From contig JBOGFJ010000097.1 in NCBI GenBank assembly GCA_050743385.1, positions 1 through 5,657 of the forward strand: a DNA stretch of 5,657 nt. The letters are read 5' to 3'. Shown here in pieces: positions 1 to 5,543 of the stretch. Position numbers and translations under genes: made by a program. Under the pieces are notes generated by a model, which saw nothing but the letters and a program-made list of their open reading frames with translations, was not told the DNA's origin and made no database searches. The stretch's first letter is position 1. Each line of letters opens with the position of its first letter. This DNA is from JACDBD01 sp050743385. GTDB lineage: Bacteria > Actinomycetota > Acidimicrobiia > IMCC26256 > JACDBD01.

Positions 1-111
1 CAGCACGAGCGCGGGGTGGTGACCTTCGGATACTCCGACGACGAGGCATTCGCGGTCGGGCTCACCTGCGGAGGGACGATCCATGTCTTCGTCGAGCCGC
101 TCGACTGGTAG
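1..111 (+). CDS. XdhC/CoxI N-terminal-domain protein, 3' end only
   Basis: Only the last 36 codons are in the window; the gene enters from the left edge in frame 1 and stops at TAG 109-111. The visible tail has the pattern GLTCGG followed by IHVFVEPL, which matches the end of the XdhC/CoxI N-terminal domain, including the family's conserved Cys-Gly-Gly (Cys codon 67-69). XdhC/CoxI proteins are cytoplasmic maturation factors that bind molybdenum cofactor and help load the sulfurated form into xanthine or CO dehydrogenase-type enzymes. The protein ends right after this domain with no Rossmann domain, so it is probably a short, single-domain version working with the XdhC-family gene 16 nt downstream. 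Total length and start cannot be known from here. The domain call is fairly secure; the partner enzyme is inferred. Confidence 0.8.
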   Translation, partial: QHERGVVTFGYSDDEAFAVGLTCGGTIHVFVEPLDW

Positions 112-116
112 TCGGC

Positions 117-120
117 GAGG
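117..120 (+). promoter_or_regulatory. Ribosome binding site deciding the second XdhC start
   Basis: GAGG lies 7 nt before ATG 128. A stronger match, GGAGGG at 70-75, lies 7 nt before an in-frame ATG at 83, but those bases also encode the conserved Gly-Gly of the upstream protein. Codons from 83 to 127 have poor third-position GC in this frame and give a Ser/Arg-rich tail unlike the family, while the upstream frame has typical codon use. Start 128 is therefore preferred, with 83 a real alternative. Confidence 0.5.
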
Positions 121-127
121 CAACGGC

Positions 128-919
128 ATGGCCCCGTCGATCTACGAGGCCCTGCGCGACGCGTTACGCGCCGACGAGCCGGTCGCCCTCGCGACCGTCA
201 CGGAGGGCCCCGCGGTCGGAGCCAAGCTGCTGATCCGGCCGAGCCGGCCGCCCCTGGGCAGCCTCGGCGACGCCGATCTCGACCGCGTGGTGTCCCGCGA
301 CGCGCTCGGCGGGCTCGAGGCCGGGCTCACCTCCACCCGTCACTACGGCCCGCACGGAGAGGCGCGCGAGCGGGTGGTCTCGGTGTTCATCGAATCGTTC
401 GCACCGCCGGCGCGCATGGTGATCTTCGGGGCGGTCGACTTCACAGCCGCGCTCGTCAAGGTGGCCAAGCTGCTCGGCTACCGGGTGACCGTCTGCGACG
501 CTCGGGCCGTCTTCGCGACCCGCCGTCGCTTCCCCGACGCCGACGACGTGGTCAACGCCTGGCCCGACCGCCACCTCGCCGAGGTCGGCCCCGAGCTCGG
601 AGCTCGCGACGTCGTGTGCGTGCTCACCCACGACGCCAAGTTCGACGTACCCGCCCTCGTTGCCGCGCTCGCCACCGATGCCGGGTACATCGGTGCCATG
701 GGCTCGCGTCGCACCCACGCCGCCAGGGTCGCGCGCCTTCGCGACGCGGGCGTCGACGACGCCCGCATCGAACGGATCATGGCGCCCATCGGCCTCGACC
801 TCGGGGCCCGAACCCCGGAGGAGACCGCGATCTCGATCTGCGCCGAGATCATCGCTCGTCGCACCGGCCGGGCGGTGCCGTCGTTGCGCGACCGCAAAGG
901 ACCCATCCATGCGTCGTGA
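128..919 (+). CDS. XdhC/CoxI family protein with C-terminal Rossmann domain
   Basis: Predicted 263-residue cytoplasmic protein of the XdhC/CoxI family, which assists insertion or sulfuration of molybdenum cofactor in molybdenum hydroxylases. Residues 1-92 resemble the N-terminal XdhC domain (EPVALATV near 17-24, then VFIESF at 86-91) but have no Cys-Gly-Gly motif. Residues 95-250 form the XdhC Rossmann domain: MVIFGAVDF at 97-105 in the nucleotide-loop position, VTVCDAR at 120-126, GYIGAMGSRRTH ending at 197, and IGLDLGARTPEE at 221-232. The usual family loop is closer to GAGHV; here it reads GAVDF, a variant I recall from actinobacterial members. ATG 128 is preferred over ATG 83, which would add 15 residues and overlap the upstream gene by 29 nt. 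The Cys-bearing domain sits in the preceding gene, so the two may act together. Family assignment is strong; the client enzyme is unknown. Confidence 0.9.
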   Translation: MAPSIYEALRDALRADEPVALATVTEGPAVGAKLLIRPSRPPLGSLGDADLDRVVSRDALGGLEAGLTSTRHYGPHGEARERVVSVFIESFAPPARMVIFGAVDFTAALVKVAKLLGYRVTVCDARAVFATRRRFPDADDVVNAWPDRHLAEVGPELGARDVVCVLTHDAKFDVPALVAALATDAGYIGAMGSRRTHAARVARLRDAGVDDARIERIMAPIGLDLGARTPEETAISICAEIIARRTGRAVPSLRDRKGPIHAS

Positions 920-935
920 GTGGCGGGGCTCGTGA
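896..935 (+). promoter_or_regulatory. Possible 8-codon leader ORF coupled to the SDR start
   Basis: AAAGGA at 896-901 is a good Shine-Dalgarno match followed after 7 nt by ATG 909. That ATG opens an 8-codon frame (MRREWRGS) whose TGA at 933-935 overlaps GTG 932 as GTGA. This arrangement could deliver ribosomes to the SDR start by termination and reinitiation. It could also be chance, since the segment lies across the end of the XdhC gene, or it could mean that the SDR's original ATG was put out of frame by a small indel. Confidence 0.3.
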
Positions 936-1678
936 ACCTGGGCATCGCCGGGCGGCGGGCCGCGGTCGCGGCGGCGAGCCGCGGGCTCGGCTTCGGTGTG
1001 GCCGCGGCCCTCGCGGCCGAAGGCGTTCGGGTCGCGATGTGCGGCCGTCAGCGCGACACGATCGAGGACGCGGCCGTCCGGGTGGGCAACGACGCCGTCC
1101 CGCTCGTCGCCGATGTCTCCACCGCGACCTCGGCGGCTGCGTTCGTGCGTGCCGCCACCGACGCGCTCGGCGGCGTCGACATCCTCGTCACCAATGCCGG
1201 CGGCCCGCCCGCGGGCACGTTCGCCACCACCGACCTCGAGCAGTACCAGACCGCGTTCGAGCTCAATTGCCTCTCGGTGATCGCGATGTGTGACGCCGCC
1301 GTACCCGCGATGCAGGAACAGGGCTGGGGGAGAGTGGTGGCGATCACCTCGATCGCGGTGCGCCAGCCCATCGCCGAGCTCATCCTCTCCAACACGGCCC
1401 GAGCGGGCGCCACCGGCTTCCTCAAGACCCTCGCCCGCGAGGTCGCGGCCGACGGCGTCACCGTGAATTCGCTCCAACCCGGCCTCCACGACACCGAGCG
1501 GGTTCGCAGCCTCCGGGGAGGCGACAGCAGCGCAGCCGCGAGCGGAATTCCCGTCCGGACGCTCGGTCGGCCCGACGACTTCGGTGCCGTCGCCGCCTTC
1601 CTGTGCTCGGAGCAGGCCAGGTTCCTGACAGGTGCGGCCATCCCACTCGACGGCGGCGCGCACGGCGGTCTGCAGTGA
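932..1678 (+). CDS. Short-chain dehydrogenase/reductase, divergent active site
   Basis: Predicted 248-residue cytoplasmic protein of the classical SDR fold, the usual length for FabG-like members. It shows the cofactor loop AAASRGLG at 13-20 (family consensus TGxxxGxG), NAG at 88-90, a Ser at 140 where the catalytic Ser belongs, and the C-terminal pattern FLTGAAIPLDGGAHGG. The catalytic YxxxK is replaced: the expected Tyr, 13 residues after Ser140, is Ser153, and the Lys four residues later is Arg157 (SNTAR). I recall the same SN-x-x-R pattern in a recurrent SDR subgroup, so this looks like a subgroup trait and not recent decay. Substrate and even activity are uncertain. GTG 932 is preferred because it gives the usual N-terminus MNLGIAGR and lies near GGGG 925-928; GTG 920, directly after the upstream stop, is the alternative. 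It overlaps the Dabb gene by 1 nt, suggesting co-translation. Confidence 0.88.
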   Translation: MNLGIAGRRAAVAAASRGLGFGVAAALAAEGVRVAMCGRQRDTIEDAAVRVGNDAVPLVADVSTATSAAAFVRAATDALGGVDILVTNAGGPPAGTFATTDLEQYQTAFELNCLSVIAMCDAAVPAMQEQGWGRVVAITSIAVRQPIAELILSNTARAGATGFLKTLAREVAADGVTVNSLQPGLHDTERVRSLRGGDSSAAASGIPVRTLGRPDDFGAVAAFLCSEQARFLTGAAIPLDGGAHGGLQ

Positions 1679-1977
1679 TGACGTTCCGCCACGTGGTGTG
1701 CTTGCGCTGGGCCGACGGCACGACCGACGAGGAGGTCGCGCGTCTGCGCGAGATGCTGGTTGGCCTGCCGGCGGCGATCCCGGAGCTCCGGCGGTACCAC
1801 TTCGGCCACGACGCGCGCGCAGCCGAGGGCAACTACGACTTCGCCATCGTGGCCGACTTCGACGACCGGGAAGGGTGGCGGGCATACCAGGAGCACGCCG
1901 AGCACGAGCGGGTCCTCGACTACGTGCGGTCGCTCGCCGATGACCGTGTGGCCGTCCAGTTCGAGCTGGATGCGTGA
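1678..1977 (+). CDS. Dabb (stress-responsive A/B barrel) domain protein
   Basis: Predicted 99-residue protein, the usual size of a single dimeric alpha-beta barrel (Dabb) domain. The N-terminus MTFRHVVCLRW with His5, the central stretch YDFAIVADFDDREGW, and the following His-rich helix YQEHAEHERVLDYV match the family layout of strand, helix, strand, helix. Dabb proteins are small cytoplasmic dimers. Most have no assigned reaction, though some relatives shape or cyclise hydrophobic substrates. ATG 1678 overlaps the SDR stop as TGATG, so translation is probably coupled to it; no strong Shine-Dalgarno is visible. The coupling suggests that the Dabb protein and the SDR act on the same or related compounds, which is inference. 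An EthD-like or monooxygenase-like barrel is less likely given the N-terminal FRHVV motif. Confidence 0.8.
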   Translation: MTFRHVVCLRWADGTTDEEVARLREMLVGLPAAIPELRRYHFGHDARAAEGNYDFAIVADFDDREGWRAYQEHAEHERVLDYVRSLADDRVAVQFELDA

Positions 1978-2004
1978 AGCTCCCGCAACCCCCCGACCGA
2001 CCCC

Positions 2005-2010
2005 TACGCT
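2005..2010 (+). promoter_or_regulatory. Possible -10 box for a leaderless transcript
   Basis: TACGCT fits the actinobacterial TANNNT -10 pattern and ends 7 nt before ATG 2018, about where transcription would begin. It lies in the 40-nt gap after the Dabb gene. The downstream gene has only GAAG (2011-2014) as a possible ribosome site, too close to the start. No -35 element is visible at 16-18 nt, so the call rests on spacing and one short motif. Confidence 0.3.
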
Positions 2011-2017
2011 GAAGATG

Positions 2018-2629
2018 ATGGCAGTGACGGCGAGCCGGCCCGATCGTGTGCTCACGATCCCCAACCTGATCTCGGTGGCCCGGCTGGTGTGCGTCCCGGT
2101 GTTCCTCTGGCTCATCTTCGCCGAGGACCGGCTGGTGGCGGCGGCCGTCCTGCTCGCCGTGCTCGGGGCCACCGACTGGGTCGACGGTTGGATCGCTCGC
2201 CACTTCGACCAGGGCAGCGAGGTGGGGAAGGTGCTCGACCCCACCGCCGACCGGGTCCTGTTGGTTGCCGCGGTGGTCGCGTTGCTCGCCGAGGGCAGCG
2301 TGCCGATCGTCGTCGGGTGGATCGTCCTCGCTCGTGAGGTCGTGATCAGCATCGCGGTACTGGCACTGGCGGCTGCGGGCGCGCGCCGCATCGATGTGCA
2401 ATGGGCGGGGAAGGCGGGGACACTGGCGCTGATGTTCGCCCTGCCGGGATTCCTCCTCGCCGACGGTCTGGGCGACGGGGCGGGGCGCACGCTCGTGCTC
2501 GTGGCCACGTGGATCTTCACGGTCGGTGGTCTCGCGCTCAGCTACTGGGCCGCCGCCGCCTACATCCCGTTGGCCCGGCGGGCGCTCCGCGAGGGGCGCG
2601 CCGAGCGTGACGCGGGGGTGGTGTCGTGA
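2018..2629 (+). CDS. CDP-alcohol phosphatidyltransferase (PgsA/cardiolipin synthase-like)
   Basis: Predicted 203-residue integral membrane enzyme that transfers a phosphatidyl group from a CDP-linked lipid to an alcohol. The full family signature is present: D53, D56-G57, A60-R61, G70, D74 and D78, with exact D-x2-D-G-x2-A-R-x8-G-x3-D-x3-D spacing; these residues bind metal and the CDP moiety. About six hydrophobic segments are visible, near residues 17-34, 38-52, 79-91, 95-120, 133-149 and 158-183. IPNLISVAR at 14-22 and R106-E107 resemble phosphatidylglycerophosphate synthase, but the acceptor (glycerol phosphate, phosphatidylglycerol or inositol phosphate) cannot be fixed by eye. ATG 2018 was chosen by its position after a -10-like box; ATG 2015 and GTG 2024 are close alternatives. 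The stop overlaps the next gene by 4 nt (GTGA), so the two are probably translated together. Confidence 0.88.
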   Translation: MAVTASRPDRVLTIPNLISVARLVCVPVFLWLIFAEDRLVAAAVLLAVLGATDWVDGWIARHFDQGSEVGKVLDPTADRVLLVAAVVALLAEGSVPIVVGWIVLAREVVISIAVLALAAAGARRIDVQWAGKAGTLALMFALPGFLLADGLGDGAGRTLVLVATWIFTVGGLALSYWAAAAYIPLARRALREGRAERDAGVVS

Positions 2630-5118
2630 AGGCCGTGATCCTGGCCGGTGGTGAGGGCACCCGCCTGCGGCCGCTCACCAGCAACCAGCCCAAGCCGATG
2701 ATGCCGCTGGTCAACCGGCCGATGATGGAGCACATCGTGCAGTTGCTCGCGCAGCACGGCTTCGACGACATCGTCGTCACGGTCGCCTTCCTCGCCAACC
2801 AGATCCGCAACTACTTCGGCGACGGCTCCGACTTCGGGGTCCGGCTCCGGTATGCCACCGACGAGACACCGCTCGGCACGGCGGGGTCGGTCCGCAACGC
2901 GTCGGCCGAGCTCGACGACACGTTCCTCGTGATCTCGGGCGACGTGCTGACCGACATCGACCTCACCAAGTTCGTGGAGCACCACCGTGACACCGGCGCG
3001 TTCGCCTCGATCGCGCTCAAGCGCGTCGAGAACCCGCTCGAGTTCGGGATCGTCATCACCAAGCCTGACGGTTCGGTCGAGCGCTTCCTCGAGAAGCCGA
3101 CCTGGGGTCAGGTCTTCTCCGACACCGCCAACACGGGCATCTACGTTCTCGAACCGGGCGTGTTCGACTTCATCGCCGACGCCGAGGTGGTCGACTTCTC
3201 CGCCGACGTCTTTCCCGCGGTGCTCGAGAAGGGGCTGCCGTTGATCGGCCACGTCGCCGACGGCTACTGGGAGGACGTCGGCACGCTCGAGGCGTATCTC
3301 CGGGCCCATCACGACGTGCTCGACCAGCGGGTGCAGGTCGAGATCGACGGCTTCCGGATGGGGGAGGGGATCTGGTTGGGCGAGGGTGCCGACGTCGACC
3401 CCGACGCCCGCATCGAGGGCCCGGTCGTGATCGGCGACAACTGCCGGATCGAGGCGGGCGCGCACCTGTCGCAGTACACGGTGCTCGGCACCGACGTCGT
3501 CGTGAAGCCCGACGCGTTCCTCGAGCGCGCCGTGTGCCACGACCACGTGTACGCAGGCCCCAGCACCAGCCTGCGGGGCTGCGTGATCGGCCGATCCACC
3601 GACCTGCGCGGCCACGCCCGGGTCGAGGAAGGCGTGGTGGTCGGCGACGAGTGCTTCGTTGGCGAGCGGGCCGTCATCAACCCGGGCGTGAAGATCTACC
3701 CGTTCAAGACCGTCGAACCCGGCGCGGTCGTGAACTCGTCGATCGTCTGGGAGAGCCGGGGCGCGCGCACGCTGTTCGGACGCCGCGGGGTGCGTGGTCT
3801 CGCCAACGTCGACGTCACACCGGAGGTCGCGATCCGGCTGGCGATGGCCTACGGCACCGCCCTCAAGAAGGGTTCGGTCGTCACCACCAGCCGGGACACG
3901 AGCCGCATCGCCCGGGCATTGAAGCGCGCCCTCATCGGCGGCCTCAACCTGGCCGGGGCCAACGTCGAGGACGTGGAGCTCGCGACCGTGCCGCTCACGC
4001 GCTTCCATGTGCGCAACGGGCAGTCGCAGGGCGGCATCACGGTGCGGTTGGCGCCGGGAGAGCCCGACACCGTCGAGATCCGGTTCTTCGACGGGAACGG
4101 GCGTGACATCGACGAGTCGACCCAGCGCAAGATCGAGCGCCTGCTCTACCGCGAAGACTACCGGCGGGCGTTTGCCGGCGACATCGGCGACATCGTCTTC
4201 CCGCCCCGCTCGCTCGAGTTCTACACGGCCGCGCTCGAGAGCACGATCGATGCGGACCGCCTGCGCGAACGGGCGTTCAAGGTGGTGCTCGACTACTCGT
4301 TCGGTGCGTCGTCGATCGTCATGCCGACGGTTCTCGCGAAGATCGGGGCCGAGGTCCTGGCCGTGAACCCCTACGCGAGCACCGCGTCGGCTACCGCCGC
4401 GTTCGAGGAGCCGAAATCGAGGGCGGCCCGTATCTCCGAGCTGGTGAGATCGTCGGGGAGCCACCTCGGTCTGGTCGTCGACCCCGACGGCGAGACCGCA
4501 ACGCTCATCGACGACGAAGGCGCGGTGCTCGGGCCGGAGCAAGCCCTCCTCGCGCTGGTGACCCTGATGGCGACCGCCCACCCGGGCGCGTGCCTGGCGC
4601 TCCCGGTCTCGGCGAGCCGGGAGGCCGAGCGCATCGCGGCCGAGCACGGGGCCGAGATCGTGTGGACGAAGCTCTCCGATGCCCACCTGATGGAGGTGGC
4701 TTCCAGCGGCGGCGTCGAGTTCGCAGCATCGGTCGACGGTGGGTTCATCTGGCCCGACTTCCTGCCTGCATTCGACGCCACCGCCACGCTCGCCAAGCTC
4801 CTCGACCTCCTGGCGGCGACCGGTCAGCGGTTGTCCTCGATCGTGCGGCAGGTGCAGCGCGTGCACATCGCGCACGAGACCGTCGTCACCCCGTGGGAGC
4901 GCAAGGGCCTCGTGATGCGCGAGATGATCGAGCGCACCAGCGCCGAAGACGTGGTGCTGGTCGACGGCGTGAAGGTGCTGCACGCCGACGGCTGGGCGCT
5001 CGTGCTGCCCGACCCGGAGGAGGCGCTCACGCACGTGTGGGCGGAAGCGGACAGCGACCAGGAGGCCCGGCGCCTCGCGCAGGAGTACACGATGCGCATC
5101 CGTCAGATACTGCGCTGA
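2626..5118 (+). CDS. Sugar-phosphate nucleotidyltransferase fused to phosphomannomutase-like domain
   Basis: Predicted 830-residue cytoplasmic protein in three parts. Residues 1-240 are a sugar-nucleotide pyrophosphorylase with intact hallmarks: GGEGTRLRPL at 8-17, PKPMMP at 22-27, GTAGS at 84-88, Asp106 in SGDVLTDID, EKP at 156-158, NTGIY at 169-173 and Asp217 in WEDVG. It should join a sugar 1-phosphate to an NTP, as in mannose-1-phosphate guanylyltransferase. Residues 246-375 are hexapeptide repeats forming a left-handed beta-helix. Residues 385-830 have the phosphomannomutase fold, but its catalytic motifs are degenerate: ITVRLAP at 471-477 replaces ITASHNP, DPDGET at 619-624 replaces DGDGDR, and the sugar and phosphate loops have also changed. 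Similar fusions are often annotated as bifunctional; mutase activity is doubtful here. GTG 2626 gives the correct N-terminus and follows a G-rich ribosome site. NDP-sugar specificity is not determined. Confidence 0.9.
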   Translation: MKAVILAGGEGTRLRPLTSNQPKPMMPLVNRPMMEHIVQLLAQHGFDDIVVTVAFLANQIRNYFGDGSDFGVRLRYATDETPLGTAGSVRNASAELDDTFLVISGDVLTDIDLTKFVEHHRDTGAFASIALKRVENPLEFGIVITKPDGSVERFLEKPTWGQVFSDTANTGIYVLEPGVFDFIADAEVVDFSADVFPAVLEKGLPLIGHVADGYWEDVGTLEAYLRAHHDVLDQRVQVEIDGFRMGEGIWLGEGADVDPDARIEGPVVIGDNCRIEAGAHLSQYTVLGTDVVVKPDAFLERAVCHDHVYAGPSTSLRGCVIGRSTDLRGHARVEEGVVVGDECFVGERAVINPGVKIYPFKTVEPGAVVNSSIVWESRGARTLFGRRGVRGLANVDVTPEVAIRLAMAYGTALKKGSVVTTSRDTSRIARALKRALIGGLNLAGANVEDVELATVPLTRFHVRNGQSQGGITVRLAPGEPDTVEIRFFDGNGRDIDESTQRKIERLLYREDYRRAFAGDIGDIVFPPRSLEFYTAALESTIDADRLRERAFKVVLDYSFGASSIVMPTVLAKIGAEVLAVNPYASTASATAAFEEPKSRAARISELVRSSGSHLGLVVDPDGETATLIDDEGAVLGPEQALLALVTLMATAHPGACLALPVSASREAERIAAEHGAEIVWTKLSDAHLMEVASSGGVEFAASVDGGFIWPDFLPAFDATATLAKLLDLLAATGQRLSSIVRQVQRVHIAHETVVTPWERKGLVMREMIERTSAEDVVLVDGVKVLHADGWALVLPDPEEALTHVWAEADSDQEARRLAQEYTMRIRQILR

Positions 5119-5146
5119 TTGGTAACGCTCGCTCGGTCGCTAAGGT
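5119..5146 (+). promoter_or_regulatory. Possible promoter for gcvH
   Basis: The 37-nt gap before gcvH holds TTGGTA (5119-5124), a 16-nt spacer and TAAGGT (5141-5146), resembling -35 and -10 boxes of a housekeeping sigma factor. Transcription would start around 5152-5154, leaving a leader of only a few bases before ATG 5156. AAGG at 5142-5145 could instead be a ribosome site 10 nt from the ATG, so the same bases have two readings. No terminator hairpin is visible after the preceding gene. Confidence 0.4.
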
Positions 5147-5155
5147 GCGGGCCGC

Positions 5156-5539
5156 ATGAACTACCCCGAGGAGCTCCGCTACAGCGCCGAGCACGAGTGG
5201 GTCGCCGTCGACGGCAACCTCGCGCGGGTCGGCATCACCGACTATGCGCAGGACGCGCTCGGCGACGTCGTCTACGTCCAGCTCCCCGAGGTCGGCGCCA
5301 CCGTCGCCGCCAGTGCGAGTTGCTGCGAAGTGGAGTCGACGAAGTCGGTCTCTGACGTCTACGCGCCGGTGAGCGGGACCGTCACCGAAGTGAACGAGTC
5401 GCTCGGTGACACACCCGAGCGACTCAACCACGATCCCTACGGTGACGGCTGGATCTTCGCGATCGAGATGTCGGATCCGTCCGAGCTCGACCAGCTCATG
5501 GACGCCGCCGCCTACCGGCAGCTGGTCGAAGAACAGTAG
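5156..5539 (+). CDS. gcvH: Glycine cleavage system H protein
   Basis: Predicted 127-residue lipoyl carrier protein, full length for GcvH. It shuttles the aminomethyl intermediate of glycine between the P, T and L proteins of the glycine cleavage system in the cytoplasm, yielding CO2, ammonia, methylene-tetrahydrofolate and NADH. Clear markers are YSAEHEWV at 9-16, VGITDYAQDALGD at 25-37, and the lipoylation site EVESTKSVSDV with Lys63. APVSG at 70-74 and the GDGWIF segment near the C-terminus also match. No gcvT or gcvP is visible in the window, so this copy is separated from them at least on this stretch. It begins 37 nt after the nucleotidyltransferase fusion, behind a promoter-like sequence, and is followed after 4 nt by a lipoate ligase-like gene. 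The adjacency fits a carrier paired with its modifying enzyme. Identification is secure. Confidence 0.97.
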   Translation: MNYPEELRYSAEHEWVAVDGNLARVGITDYAQDALGDVVYVQLPEVGATVAASASCCEVESTKSVSDVYAPVSGTVTEVNESLGDTPERLNHDPYGDGWIFAIEMSDPSELDQLMDAAAYRQLVEEQ

Positions 5540-5543
5540 GGCG

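Noticed and set aside
1760..2014. N-terminal extension of the phosphatidyltransferase reaching back into the Dabb gene
   Set aside because: The extension would overlap most of the Dabb gene and translates to Ser/Thr/Arg-rich sequence typical of a wrong frame. The family N-terminus (IPNLISVAR) follows directly after ATG 2018.
1978..2017. Rho-independent terminator after the Dabb gene
   Set aside because: The C-rich gap contains no inverted repeat able to form a stem and no T-run.
164..2401. A 745-residue open frame on the - strand across the XdhC, SDR, Dabb and phosphatidyltransferase genes
   Set aside because: It is codon-aligned with three of these four genes, so the same rare-codon explanation applies. 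It crosses several well-supported + strand genes and its translation is low-complexity.
3361..3750. Repeat array within the nucleotidyltransferase gene
   Set aside because: The periodicity is at the protein level, with imperfect hexapeptides of a left-handed beta-helix. There is no conserved nucleotide repeat.
2560..5034. An 824-residue open frame on the - strand across the nucleotidyltransferase fusion
   Set aside because: Its codons are exact reverse complements of the sense codons, so it stays open simply because the sense gene lacks TTA, CTA and TCA, which are rare at this GC. Its His/Arg/Asp/Val/Gly-rich translation resembles no protein family, while the + strand frame has clear motifs throughout.
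5119..5155. Glycine riboswitch or other structured leader upstream of gcvH
   Set aside because: The gap is only 37 nt, far too short for a glycine aptamer, and no stem-forming repeat is visible.
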